Of a stretch of 64,000 nucleotides of DNA, positions 1-13,004 are shown piece by piece. A program made the translations under genes and the position numbers. Every line of letters starts with the position of its first letter. Position 1 is the first letter of the stretch. The notes under the pieces are model-generated. The model did not search any database. It worked only from the letters and a program-made list of their open reading frames with translations, and was not told where the DNA came from. Source of the stretch: Caulochytrium protostelioides (lineage: Eukaryota > Chytridiomycota > Caulochytriomycetes > Caulochytriales > Caulochytriaceae); assembly GCA_003615045.1 (NCBI GenBank), contig ML014118.1:1-64000 (forward strand), written 5' to 3'.

Positions 1-23
1 GCGCGTCGCGGCTCCGCGGCCGC

Positions 24-24
<1 letters not shown>

Positions 25-62
<38 letters not shown>
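25..62. repeat. (CCG)n microsatellite
   Basis: An uninterrupted CCG/CGG tract of about 12 units at the left edge of the window. It may continue a longer repeat-rich segment to the left. Confidence 0.9.
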
Positions 63-767
63 AGACCTCTTCACGGTGCCCGTCATCGCTAGCACGCCGT
101 CCGACGCCCACCGGTCGGCTGGGTCCATCGTGGTCGGCGCCGCGCTTCCTTGCGTCCCAATCATCCAGCGCCTCGGCTCCAGGCCTCCGGGGCGTGATAA
201 CGACCGTGTCGCGGCTCCACGGCGGGAGGGCGTCCACGGCCCAGGGGCAGCGGCGGCGACGACCCTCCCATGCCCGCCGGTTCTGGATAGCCTGTCCTGC
301 GTCGGATCGCATGCAATAGGCGCCTTAGGGTCCCATCACGGCGCAGCCATGGGTGCTTCGGCGGCCGGGCATGCGCGCGCCTCGGCTCCGCTCGAGACGA
401 CGAGGCCCAGCGGCTGCATGCGGGGCCACGACCCGGCGTGCCGACCAGCCGCCTCACTCGAGAAAGAGCTCGTGCTCGTCCGCAGGATGAAGCGGCCGCT
501 GCCGGCAACGAAGCATCATCGTGTTGTCGCCGTCCGCGCCGCCGACCGATCCACGGCGGCTCGAAACGATCCCGGTGAGACCCGGCCAGGCCCAACGCAG
601 CGGGATGGCTTATACGCGACGGGGCGCAGACGACCGGGGTGCTGCGCCTCGCCGCCCGCGATCGCCGTCGGTCGGCGCCACGAACAGCTCGCCCAACCCA
701 CGGGCGGTCGGTGGCGCGGGCGCGCGCAGGATGGTGGCGTGCGACGGCCGCGGCGGCGGGTGTTCCA

Positions 768-768
<1 letters not shown>

Positions 769-830
<62 letters not shown>
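769..830. repeat. (GCG)n microsatellite
   Basis: About 20 uninterrupted GCG units. The tract lies 430 bp upstream of the chosen MED13 start and would read as poly-Ala, poly-Arg or poly-Gly depending on frame. Confidence 0.9.
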
Positions 831-1258
831 AGGCGTGGTTCTCATCATCAGGCCGCGGCGGCGGCTATCATCAACAGCCGCCGCCGCCAACGCCGCCAAC
901 GCCGCCCGTCGGTGCCGTCGTTCCCTTCGCCCGGCGCGGCAGCGAGAGCGCCCACCGCGACCACCTCGGCCGCCACGGCCGTCCCTGCCACGCGCTCGGT
1001 GTCCATCGCCGCTGCGCCTGCCGCTATCGCCGCCGCCGCTATCGCCGCCGCTATCGCCGCCGTCCACGCGGTCCACCGCCCGATCGCGTGCATTTATGGC
1101 TTCTGCGGCGCGTTTCCGGCCCACACGATCTTCGGGAACGCTGGCGTCGACGCCGTTCGGTCCGCCCGCGGGTCGGTGCTTCGCCGGCAGCACCGCGGCG
1201 ACCACGGCCACCACACGCATCGCGACGCCGCCGCCGCGGCCTCCGATCCGGAGCAACG

Positions 1259-4200
1259 ATGGCGCGGCCCATGAGCGCGCCGGAGCCCGTCGACCCTGCG
1301 GCGGATGTCTACGGCACCACCAATCTGGTGCCCATCAGTGATCAGCCCCGGATCACCTGGGCCCGCTATGTCTTACGTCCGGCCACGATCGACCGGCCTC
1401 ATGGTGGCGACGGCGACGACGACGACGGCCACGGCGACGGTGGGACCGGCGAGACGATAGCCGCCGCTCGGCGGCTGCCGCCGCCGTCGCCGCCGCCGTC
1501 GCCGCCGTCACCCTCGCCCGGCACGGCCGCGCCGCCGCCGCCGCCCGCGCCCCCGGCCGGCGGCGCCGCATGGCTCCTGCAGTATCAGCGCGACTGTCTG
1601 GCCCATGGCCATCTCGCGTTTGTGGAAGCCGCCAGCAGCACCCATGCTGCCGCTTCCGTCGCCGCATCCGAGCCCGCTGCCGGCAAGACCTCGCAGGCAG
1701 CGCCAACGTCGCGCCCGCCGGTCCTGTGGCTCTTTGCTCTCGACGGAATGCCGCCGCCGCCGCCGCCGCCGATCCCGCCACCACCACCGTCGCCGCCGGC
1801 CGCGGCGCGATCGACCCCGGCCCTTGCGACGCCATGGATCGTGCCCCGCCGGCCCGAGACCGAGGGCGCGATCACGGGGGCCCTCCTGCGGCGCGCCGCC
1901 GCCGCAGCGGCCGCCGCGGCGCCCGCGGCCGTCGGCGACGCTGGACCCGAGCCCGCCCGTGACGCCGACGCGCTGCACGCGGCCTTGCGCAGCTTTGAGC
2001 GCGCGTGGCTCCTGCGCCTCGACGGCCAGCTCGCCGGCCGCGGGCTCGTCCGCTTCGGCCACGTGCTCTACTGGCCCGGGTACGCGTGCCGCCTCCACGT
2101 CGTGCTGTCGGACCGCCGCGTGCTCGTCGCGCTGCACGGCGGACGGTCCCGGGCGCTGGCACGGCTGCGCCGTCCGACCCTGGCCGACGAGGCCCGGCTG
2201 GCGGCCCCGGACGCGGCGGCTGCCGGGGCCGGCCCCGAGGGTGTCGCCCCGGCGGCCATCGACCCCGTCCCCGTCGTGCTGAGTCCGTCGGGCCGCGCCG
2301 CGGTGCTCGCGCCGCGGCTCAACAGCGCCCGCGGCGACCGCCACCCCCTGCGTCGCCAGCTCCAACGCTGCATCGCGGGCCTTCTCGGGGGCGACATCGC
2401 CGTGGGCCCCGGCGAGCCCGACGACGCCGCTCCCGATGACGACGCACGTGCCGACGCCTGGGTCGCAGTGCGGCTGCCGAATGGCCAGACGATGATGTAC
2501 CCGCGGGACCACACATATCTGGATGCGGCGCGGGCGTTGCCGCCGTCGTTGTCGCCGCCGCTGCCGCTGCCCCACGATGCGGACGCCCTGCCGCCCGCCC
2601 GCGCGAGCCGGCTTCTAGCGGCCTCGCTGGACCTCGACATGCAGCTCGCGCCAGCACTGCTGGACGTGCTCCTGCAGCTCGACCATGCTCACGATGCAGC
2701 GGCCATGGCGGCCGCGGCCACGGCGGCCGCGGTGGCGTCCGCCGGCAGCGGCAGCGCGCACGACGCGTCGCTCCAGACCAAGCCAGCCATCGCGAAAACC
2801 AAGACCAAGAGCGAGAAAGGCGGCGCCGTCAAGCGCGTGAAGCTCGATGTCGCGGAACCCAAGAAGCCCAAGGCCGACGCCAAGGCGAAGGGCAAGGCCG
2901 CCAAGCGCAAGCCCGCGAAGCCCGGCACGAAGGGCAAGACGGAGGACGCGGGGCCGATGAAGTCGGAACCCGGCACGGCGGCCGCGGCGTCCGACGCCGT
3001 CGCGATGTCCGCGGCCACATCGGCCCCGGCATCCGCAGCAACATCCGGGCCGGCCTCGGCCACGGCGGCTCATCCATCCGATGCCGATGCGCCGCGGCCG
3101 GGACGACGGCCGGCGGGCGGCGGCGGCGGCGACGACGGCGACCATGGTCCGCACGGCGCCCACGGCGGTCCGGCGAGCGCCGCGTCGGTCACCGAGACCA
3201 AGCGCGGCAGCGCCGCCAGCGAGGCGGATCTGTCCATGACCGACGGGCTCATGGCCGTCCCGCACGACGGGCTGAGCCACGGCCCCAGCCTCGAGGACCT
3301 CGGGCTGCGGCGGGACCCGGCCGAAAACATGACGTCGCTGGACCAGGTCGAGCGGCTGGGGAACCTCGATCTCGAGCAAGTCGGCGATATGGATTTCGAC
3401 TTTTTCGAGGACGATGCCGCCGAGGCGCCCGCGGCCGTCCCCGCCCCCGCTGCTGCGGCCGCCGCTGCAAGCACCTCGCCCATGGCCGGCGCGACCACCG
3501 TCAAGGCAGAACCCGTCGACGCCGCCGACGACGCCGCTGGGGACGCCGACGACGACGACGCCGACGCCGTGGAGCCTGCCGACGCCGCTGAGGCGGCCGA
3601 TGATCTGGAGGACGCCGACGCCAACACCGACGGCGCGGGCGACGACGCGGCCTCGGCGCCCCCGGCTTTGAGCCGGCCCTCGTCGGCCGAACACGACACG
3701 CTGACAGACTCGAGCGTCGCGGACGAAATCGCGCCGACGCCGGCGCCCATCACGCCGGGCCCGTTCCAGTCCTTCTCGCCCGCCGCGCATACCCCCGCGT
3801 ACATGGGCGCCTCGACGCCGCAAGCGCCGCAGCACGCGGACACGCCGTACGGCGGCGAAGCGGCGCCCACGCCGGTCGGCTTGGCCTGGGCCGCTGACGA
3901 CGGCGCCGCGACGGCCGACGTGCCGACGCCGGCGTCCTACGGGCTCCCGGGGATGACGCCGTCGGCTGCGCCCGCCTCGCAGGACGCGGAGACCGCGGCG
4001 GCGGCGACGCCCGCGCCGCGCCCGAGCGACAGCGACGGCGTCTACGACGGCGGCGGCGGCGTCGTCCTGCTGCCCGACGCCTGGCAGTCGCACCGCGGCG
4101 ACCGCATCGCCCTCGTGGCGCAGCTGACGCCCGCCGACGATGTCCCGCCCCAGTGGCACGGCTTCGACGTCGCCTCGCCGGCCTGGGACCTGCCGTGCCG

Positions 4201-6102
4201 CTACCGCCCCCGCCGCGCTGCGGGCCGCGTCCTTTCCAAGGGCCCGTTCCCCGAGCTGCACAACCGTTATGCGGTGGCGGATGATGGCGGCCGCGGCGGG
4301 ACGGCGCCGTGCGCAGCGACGGCCGCTGCGGCACGCGGCGCCGAGACGGCCGAGACCCGCGCGATGGTCGCCGCCGCGGCAGAACTCGATCGCATGGCCG
4401 CTGCCGTACTCGCGACGCTGAGCGCCACTCCCGCCGCTTCCTGGGCGCCCGGCGACACCACGGCGGCAGTCCGCCCCGACGGGGACCCCAGCGGGGCGCC
4501 CGCCGCCGCGTCTGCGCCCCCACTGAAGCCGGCCCTGACCCCGACGGCCACGACGACCGCCCTCCGCGTCGCGCCAACCGCCGCCGCGCTGGCGCTCTAT
4601 GCCGAGCATGTCGCGCTGATGCGGTTTCTCCATCCGAGCCGACACGAGGACGACGACGGGCCCGCGATTGCCCGCGGCGCGACGACGGCTGCGGACCCCG
4701 CGTGGGGGGGCGGGTTTCCGCTCCTGGTGCCGTCGTCGCCCTGCGACCACGATGCGTCCGCCTCGTGGACTCTGTTCACGCGGCTTCTGCCCGTTCTGCC
4801 CACGCGTGACCGTGTGGCCGTGCGATGGGTGGCGGCAGAGCCTGGGCGGGCGGCGGGCGGCGGCAGCAACAGCAGCAGCAGCAGCAGCGCGGGCGGCGAC
4901 GCGCTCGCCACGCTGCCGACGCCCTGGACGTGGCTGCGCCTCGCTGGCCGAGTGACGACCGCTCGGGCCACGCTGCACCGTTTGTGGCCCAAGGTCTGTG
5001 CGGCGCCGCTGGACGGCCGCCGCCACGTGCGGTGCATCGCGCTAGGTGGCGTCCCGCGGCCGGATCTCGCCGCACCGTACATTGCGCTCGCTCGCGAGCT
5101 CGCCGGGAGCTGGTCCCACTGGGGCCTCGGCACCTTTGACCTTCCGGACGCCGACCGCTTCCTGACCGTCGACTTCCGCGCCTTGTTGGCCGCCTTCCAT
5201 ACTGCGCCGGCGCCGGCCGCGCGCGCCGCGCTCTTTGCGCCATACCAAGCGCCGCTCGCCGCGCTCTTCCGTTTGCTCTTTGCCGACGGCACTGCCGTTG
5301 CCGCCCCCGAGGGCGCCGCCGCGGGCGCTGACCCGGGCGCCGGCCCGGGCGCACCTGATCTGGTCGTCCTGATGGCCTGCTCCCACCTCGATCTTGCCGT
5401 CTGCACGGAGGTGTCGGCCTTCTGGCGCCAACTGTGCGAGATGGTGTGGATCAGCCAGCAGCCCGCCGCCGCCGCCACCGCCGCATCGACGACGCCGATG
5501 ACGGCCATGCCGCAGCCACGCGTTACCTTGCAACTACTTCCCGAGTGGTTCCTTCGGTATCATGTCTACATGGCCCCAAGCCAGCTCATGCCGCTTTGGT
5601 TCGGACTCTACCGCCGGCTCGGCTCGACACGGCGCGCCATGGACGCCCGATTCGGCCGCCGCGCCTTCACTTCCTTGCCGGCTGCCCATCCCCATGCCCA
5701 TGCCCATCCCCATGCCGACGCAGCCGACGCCGCGGCGTCGCCGGCTTTCGCAGACCTCTTTCCCGACATCAGGTGCCCGACAGCCCTCGCGTCGCCCTAT
5801 ACCATGAACGTTCCCGGGGGCATGGACGACCCGATGTCCGGGGGCTCCGCGGCCACCCTCGGCCGCGGCGCCAAGCCGCGCGCCCGGAGCCAGCCCCTCC
5901 AGTACACCTTTGTGGGCCGCGCCGAGACCTTGCTGCAGCCGCCGTCGCTGCTGTTTGTCGCCTTTGCGACCCCGAGCACGCCCGACGGCGTCGGCTGTAT
6001 CTCATGGTGTGATGCGCGCGGCGACTTGGTCGCCCTCGATGCGGTCGCCTGGAGTCCGCCGGCAGCGGCCGCCGCCGCCGCCGCCACGACGCCGAAGACA
6101 AC

Positions 6103-6139
<37 letters not shown>

Positions 6140-7069
6140 AGCCCGGATGACGCGGCGCCCTATGCCCACGCGCTGCGCCATGTCTGGGTCAAAACCTGCC
6201 GGCTGCTCGAACGCTACCAGGGCGAGTATCACGTCGTGTTTCTCCAAATCAGCGCCGCGCACCCGTCGTGCAACCCGGTGGCCGCGCGATGCTGGGACGC
6301 GCTGCAGGCCGTGATTTTTGGCGCGGGCGACGTCGCGGCTGCCGCGGCCGCCGCAACGCCCGCCGCCGCGGCTGAAGCCGACCGTCGGATACCGGTCCCG
6401 CTACCGCGCCGCCACCTCGTGGCCATCAGTTTTGTCACATGGAGCCAGCCCGAATTCCTGGCCCTGGCGACGCCGCCGGCGCGCGGCGAGCTCAACGCGA
6501 CGTTGCGCCACAGCGCGCTGGAGGCGCCCGCCACGCCGCGGGACGGGAGCCGTGCGGCGCTGCCGGAGGTGCCGATGCCGGGCGCCGTCGCCGCCGTCCT
6601 CACGGCCGTCGATGCCGCTGCCGGGGTCGCCGTTGCCCTCGATGACCCTGTCGACAGCTTCTTGTTCGCGGACCTGGCCGGCCTCACGCCGGCCCGTGGA
6701 TCTCTCGATACTGAGATTGACAGCGGCAACGGCAGCCACGGCGGCGGCGGGATCGCCTCCCGTCCGCGGTATGCCCTCGCCACGTCGTACATGGCCGTGG
6801 GCAGCGATCTGTATCAGATCGATCTGGATCGCCACGTCGCGCTGCGCGACGATGCGGTGGGCGTGTCGGCCGCCCCATCGCCCGTGGGGACCGGTCCCAG
6901 CGAGCGCATGGGGAGTCGGCAGATGTGGACGCAGCTGACGCAGCAGTATGGCCGCGCGCTCCACCAGCTCAAATGGTTACACCTCGCACGCGGCACCGAG
7001 CCCAACAAGAGGGCGTCTTCTCTGGACGAGCGGCTGCCTTGGAACATCGCGATCCTTGTTAACGAGTAG
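1259..7069 (+). CDS. MED13: Mediator complex subunit 13 (MED13/Ssn2), kinase-module subunit
   Basis: Predicted 1936-residue protein. MED13 links the CDK8-cyclin C-MED12 kinase module to core Mediator in the nucleus. The N-terminus matches the family start: TNLVPISDQPRITWARYVL, then WLLQYQRDCLAHGHLAFVEA and a PVLWLFALDG strand by about residue 160. A long low-complexity middle, rich in Ala, Pro, Ser and Thr, contains the acidic DMDFDFFEDD motif near residue 710 and clustered TP/SP sites near 835-880. The C-terminal half carries the conserved MID/PIWI-like folds, for example VTLQLLPEWFLRYHV and HVVFLQIS, and ends in the family signature ALHQLKWLHL followed by SLDERLPWNIAILVNE. The ATG at 1259 was chosen because homology begins right after it and the upstream frame has no convincing start. 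The gene is intronless as read and convergent with the isomerase gene, 167 bp between stops. Poly-Ala, poly-Pro and poly-Ser tracts probably vary in length. Confidence 0.9.
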
Positions 7070-7236
7070 CGTTTCGCTCGCGCGGATCCCGATGGCCCCA
7101 TGATCGCTGCGTATCAATCGGCGTGTATATTTAGATGTATATTTGTAGGTCTGATGCGTCGCACCGCTTTTCGTGGTGCAACATGATGCACGAGACATTA
7201 CACCTCGAAGGAGAAGGGATCCCTGGATGCCGCAAG

Positions 7237-8336
7237 CTAGAGTTTGGCGTAGAAGCCAAGATCGTTGCTTTCAAGGGTGCTGACGGCGCCGGCGTAGAGC
7301 TCGCGCTTTAGTTGGAGGAGGACTTCGCGATGCGCGGCCTTCGGCGCGAGGAGGGCGGCGTGGCGCTGGGCTTCCGGCAGGACGTCGGCGCGGGTCGGGA
7401 CGGCGGCGTCCACGAGGCCGCCGCGCAGGGCGGCAGCGGCATCGAAGCGCTGCCCGACGATGAGCAGCGCGCGAAGCGTCTGCGCATCGGAGACCTTGGC
7501 ACGGACGATCGCAGCCATGCCCGGCGTCAGCGGCATCCCAAGATCGACCTCAGGCATGCAGAGCAGGCCGCGATCGCTGCGCAGGACCCGGACGTCGTGG
7601 GCGAAGGCGAACATCAGGCCGCCGGCGAAGGTGTGGCCCGTGAGCGCTGCGACTGTCGGCAGGCAGAACGTCAGCATCCGCGTGAGCAGCTGGTGGTACA
7701 TGCGGAAGTACGTGGGCGACGTGACCTCCGCGATCTCGAGACCGTTCGACCATATCTTCTCGTTCGCGCCTGGCGTCCGCAGGAATATACAAGTACAGCA
7801 AGAAAACAGGAAGGCATGCAGCGATGAGGACCATGCCGGGTCGAAGGGAGAATGTTCACGGCACCCGGAAACGCTTACTTGTGGTCACCACGGCGCCTTT
7901 GTCCATGTCTTCGGCCGTCGCGATCGCTTCGATCTGGCTCAACGCCTGATTCAGGCAGGTCATCATCTATAGGCGGTGGTCCGCGTCGATTCGGCCGCAT
8001 TGCCCGCCGAGGTCCGACGCCATCACGCCCGTCCCATCCCACCATAGCGTTCAAAGCAGATCGTTCACAACCAGCAGCAGATGAGTCATCGTGTCGTGGC
8101 CGCGTCGAAGCCATTCAGCCGGCCACTCGGGCGGATACCATGCGGCACGCATGGCAGCCATGGAGCCCTTCGATTGCGGAGCGCCTTACAAGCATCGAAA
8201 ACCGATTATCACGATCCTGCATCGTGATGATAAAGCAATGGCCGTCACGCTGCAGCGTTACCCGGGCCTCGTCGGCCGAGCCGGCGTCCGGTGGGAAGTG
8301 AGCCAGCACTATCATGGTGAAGAAAAGGGGAAACAC
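7237..8336 (-). CDS. Peroxisomal enoyl-CoA delta-isomerase/hydratase family protein, three exons
   Basis: Spliced gene of 255 residues. Exon 1 is 8336-8190, exon 2 is 7966-7879 and exon 3 is 7769-7237. Introns begin GTAAGG and GTAAGC and end TATAG and CCAG, and the joins keep the frame (phase 0 and phase 1). The spliced product is a crotonase-fold protein: ARVTLQRDGHCFIITMQDR, then DRDNRFSM, the oxyanion-hole segment TSANEKIWSNGLEI, then AALTGHTFAGGLMFAFAHD and the CMPEVDLGM segment. That last segment holds the Glu expected of enoyl-CoA delta-isomerases. The C-terminus is ...FYAKL; AKL is a canonical PTS1 signal, so the enzyme should act in peroxisomal beta-oxidation of unsaturated fatty acids. 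Plain enoyl-CoA hydratase is the alternative, but the SNGLEI and PEVDLG motifs favour the ECI group. The start could also be the Met at codon 8. Only 167 bp separate its stop from the MED13 stop. Confidence 0.85.
7770..7878 (-). other. Intron 2 of the enoyl-CoA isomerase gene
   Basis: 109-nt phase-1 intron. It starts GTAAGC and ends CGCCAG. The split codon becomes AGC (Ser) and gives the continuous family motif VVTTSANEKIWSNG. Confidence 0.85.
7967..8189 (-). other. Intron 1 of the enoyl-CoA isomerase gene
   Basis: 223-nt phase-0 intron. It starts GTAAGG after codons RFSML and ends CTATAG before MMTCLNQ. Removing it joins two segments that are contiguous in crotonase-family proteins. Confidence 0.8.
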
Positions 8337-9034
8337 GAGTCTGCCGAGATGATCACGGCGTCACACTCATACGCAGTCCTCCAACCACAGTCGACGATCC
8401 GTATGGCTCCCGTCGTTACCTCGACGGCGGAGGCTGCGTGCCCGCCGCCAATCTGCCTCGCGTACCGTTCGCGATGTCCGCGTCGCCGCTTTTGACTTGA
8501 TACCGTGGAGATCCTTGCGATCGGCAAGGGGAGTGGGGAGAGATCGCGGACAGCGACGGCGCATTCCCAAGCGCCGCGGGGCCCGTGGGGTCCACCGCCA
8601 GCACCGACCGCGGGCTGGCTCCCTCAGCCACGGCCCTGCGCCCATGCTTCTTCCTGCCACCCCACGACGTCGAGGCTCCCCACGAATCAACGACTGAATC
8701 ATTTTCATACCATATACAACACGGGGCCCAGAAGAGAGTGGGAGGTTCGCGCGGTTCGGGTATCGTGCAGCGCGTGCTGGCGGCGTCCTCCAAGACCGCG
8801 AGACGAAACCACAACGGACGGATCCAGAAGACTGAAAAAAACGAGCAAAACTGAAGGGGAGAGACCACGAAACCCATCGGGTGGCGTGGAAACGACAAGG
8901 ACGCAACCCGATGTCTCGAAGGATTCAGCAGAAAGGGAAGTGGCTTCGGGGTATCATCGTTCTATTGGCGGTCTCTCAAACGGGAGTATGGATGTCTCTC
9001 CACGAGATGTCCATCGCCGTCGACGCCGGATCGG
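8337..9034. other. Intergenic region between the isomerase and WDR5-like genes
   Basis: Mixed composition with only short frames in all directions and no recognisable domain. It contains the isomerase promoter and the 3' flank of the WDR5-like gene. Confidence 0.5.
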
Positions 9035-10492
<1,458 letters not shown>

Positions 10493-10499
10493 TCAGACG

Positions 10500-10557
10500 C
10501 CGTCGCAGTAGATGTCGTCGCAGTAGCTGTCGTCGCAGCAGCTGTCGTCGCAGCAAC
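10500..10557. repeat. 15-bp tandem repeat, four units
   Basis: Unit GTCGTCGCAGTAGCT with small variants, four copies. It lies about 60 bp upstream of the WDR5-like start codon, probably in its 5' leader. On the minus strand one frame reads as Ala/Thr repeats. Confidence 0.8.
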
Positions 10558-11305
10558 CGCCGTGGTGGCGATAGCGGCAGCAGGGTCCGACGAGATAGGC
10601 TCACGTTCAGCCGCGGAGGCGAGCCCGGCAGCGAAGCGGAATACGACGATACCGCAGGCCACGCGGACGGCCACGCAGACGACCGCGACAAGGATCGAGT
10701 GGCCTCGACCGAAGCCGTTTTGGTGTTGACAGCGGAACAGAGCAGCCGTCAGAGGTTAACGCCGCCGTCCTGCGAGGATAGAGACGGCCGACGCAGGTGT
10801 TGTCTGGCGATGTTGCCCGCGGTGGTGACCACCAGCGAGGACCCGTCGCTTGCGGTACGCCAATCGTACCAGCAGCGTCCAATCGGGGGCTGTGGTAGAG
10901 GGCCACGGCGATAAAGTATCGCGAGATACGATGGAGGGTAGAGTCAGAGCGGCCGAGCCGTCGACGACGCGGGCTGAGACAAAACTGGCAGGCGTGACAG
11001 CCGGCTTTCGATGTGCTAAAAGTATGGATGGGGAAGAAGAGGGTCGCCAGGCACTTCAAAAACACTGTGAGGCGTACTAGCCGGTGTGTGGAACGCGCTC
11101 ATCATGTGAGGGGCAAAGACGATGGGTCGGGCAGCCGATTTGCCGGAGTTGTATCAATGGAGGTGGACGGCGGGCGCAGCAGGCTGGTGCGCACCCAAAC
11201 TCAGCGAGTGGGACGCCGCAAGCATCCGGAAACCTTGAGCGAGGGTGCAACCTCGCATTGCGCAGTCGATGATGGAAAACTCTCATATTTAATACAGGGC
11301 ATTCC

Positions 11306-11410
11306 TGCAAACGCACCTAGGTAGAGAGAAATTCGTTCGTCTTGGCATTCCCGACAGGTATGCAGGAATTTCAAGACGAACGAATTTACCTTTACCTAGG
11401 TGCATTTGCA
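11306..11410. repeat. Long imperfect inverted repeat (foldback, about 46-bp arms)
   Basis: The left arm at 11306-11352 and the right arm at 11365-11410 are reverse complements with about six mismatches, separated by a 12-nt loop. Both arms contain the blocks TGCAAA(C/T)GCACCTAGGTA and AAATTCGTTCGTCTTG. The sequence is AT-rich compared with the genome. It could be a foldback/MITE-type element or a transcribed hairpin. No target duplication was confidently seen. Confidence 0.85.
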
Positions 11411-12515
11411 GTAAACGTTACGCTTCAGAAAACATTTTTCCCCATCGATTTCGGTCGCCGTCGAAATCAAGTTTTGCAATGGACTTCTGCCTCTGCTGAA
11501 GAGCATATGTGACATGCGACATGGATGGCAATTTTTACAAGCTGCGAGCTCTTCGATGGGTCTCCTTTCGATACAGCGATAAGATAATGATGTTTCTATT
11601 ACAATTCATGCATATCCCAGCCGACGATATCACGATGCCCTCGAAGTGCCTCATTCCGACGACATCGACGCCGATCGCTTTTATTGATGACATCACATCA
11701 GATCACATATCTTATTGTCGCCGTGTCCGCGCCTGCCCCCACATCAACATCAATTAAACAACAGGCGCCAGCCAGACCTCCGACTGCTCGCTCACATTCT
11801 GTCTGATGATCACGCCACCATGCGACGGGACCGTATCGACGATGGCACACCCTCAACAAGCACACGCTTTTCGTAGTCTGCACGTGTTGAGGAAGGGAAT
11901 GGTGAGCTGCGGAGCGGCATCACAGCACTCATCCGCAGAGCGCCGACAAGGCAACGGGTCTCATGACAAACAACTAATTTATTGATGGGCGACGAGCGGC
12001 CAAGCGTACACGTGGTGAGAGGCGGGACAAAAAGACCGAGAGAAGCGAAAGGGAAGCAGCAAGCGCAGAAAAGAGGGCGGGCGTCAGCGCGGGCGTCAGC
12101 GCGACGCAGCGTCGTCCGGGGAATCCGAACCAAGGGGCGTTTTCTCGCGCATACCGGGCAGCAGGATCGCGGGGTCAGGACAGCGACAGCAGCGGGGTCA
12201 GCAACGGAGCGACGGCACATGGCAGCGTACACTGGCTGAGCCGTGTCGACGGCGGAACGAACATCAACCCAGCCGTCTGGCCACCCACGGCGTGGTGGGG
12301 CCGCGGGGCCCCGCACCGCTTGGATGGGACAGCCAGAACCACAGCACCGTTCGTGCCGACCAACGCCGCCGCGCGGCACGTGCATGCCGCGCAGGACGCC
12401 CTTCAGCTCCGCCGGAGCAGCGCCCAGGGCGCGGCACACGTCCGCTGCGGGTGGGACCGTTCCTGCTCGCGCGCGTCAAGCCGTCCTCGTCACGGGATCT
12501 CTCCAACGTGGTAGC

Positions 12516-13004
12516 TTAGACGAGGGTCTCGTAGGGGACCGGGTAGATGGTCTGGGGCGCGCCGGCACCCTCGGCCGAGAGGACGTGGGCCGCGCGGGGC
12601 TGGGCCGCGAGACGCTTGAGGTTGGGCAGGGGGAGACCGGCCTTGCGGGCGTCGGCCTTGGCCTTCTCGTTGTCCTTCACGCGCTGGAGGAACTCCAGAC
12701 GGCACTTGGAGGGCTTGACGTGCTCGACGCGGATGTTGACGCGCTTCTCCATGTAGCGGTTGCCAACGACCTTGTAGCAGATGATGCCAAGAGCGACCTT
12801 GGAGACGTTGTAGACGACGCCGGTCTTGCCGTGGTAGTACTTGTGGGGCATGCCCTTGTGGATGGCGGCGTTGGCCTTGATGTCGACGATGTCGCCCACC
12901 TTGTAGGTGGTCATGTACGTGGTCAACGGGATAACACCCTTCTTGCGGAAGTCGCGCGAGAACATCTGGCGCGTGCGGGCGCGGACACCGAACGAGTGAG
13001 GCAT
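12516..13004 (-). CDS. RPL21: 60S ribosomal protein eL21 (RPL21)
   Basis: 162-residue protein, close to the family length of about 160. It begins MPHSFGVRARTRQMFSRDF and continues with KKGVIPLTTYMTTYKVGDIV, IHKGMPHKYYHGKTG and NIRVEHVKPSKCRLEFLQRV, all eL21 signatures. The protein binds 5S and 25/28S rRNA in the central protuberance region of the large subunit. The start is fixed by the conserved MPHS. No intron is present, although ribosomal protein genes of many fungi carry one near the start. Pyrimidine-rich sequence precedes the ATG in the mRNA sense, as is common for ribosomal protein leaders. Confidence 0.96.
   Translation of the reverse strand: MPHSFGVRARTRQMFSRDFRKKGVIPLTTYMTTYKVGDIVDIKANAAIHKGMPHKYYHGKTGVVYNVSKVALGIICYKVVGNRYMEKRVNIRVEHVKPSKCRLEFLQRVKDNEKAKADARKAGLPLPNLKRLAAQPRAAHVLSAEGAGAPQTIYPVPYETLV

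Larger units (their letters stand above)
1..1258. other. GC-rich upstream region of MED13 with trinucleotide repeats
   Basis: No gene is supported here. All six frames are largely open because of extreme GC content, which is not evidence of coding. Two pure trinucleotide tracts stand out: (CCG)n at about 25-62 and (GCG)n at about 769-830. The open frame of MED13 runs upstream to about 521 without a stop, but that part lacks an ATG and its translation is arginine/proline-rich noise. The region probably holds the MED13 promoter and 5' leader. Confidence 0.6.

Noticed and set aside
521-1258. N-terminal extension of the MED13 frame
   Set aside because: No ATG at its beginning, poly-Arg from a GCG repeat, no conservation; MED13 homology starts after the ATG at 1259.
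2615-5026. An 800-codon minus-strand frame inside MED13
   Set aside because: Arg/Gly-rich antisense shadow; the plus strand carries family motifs.
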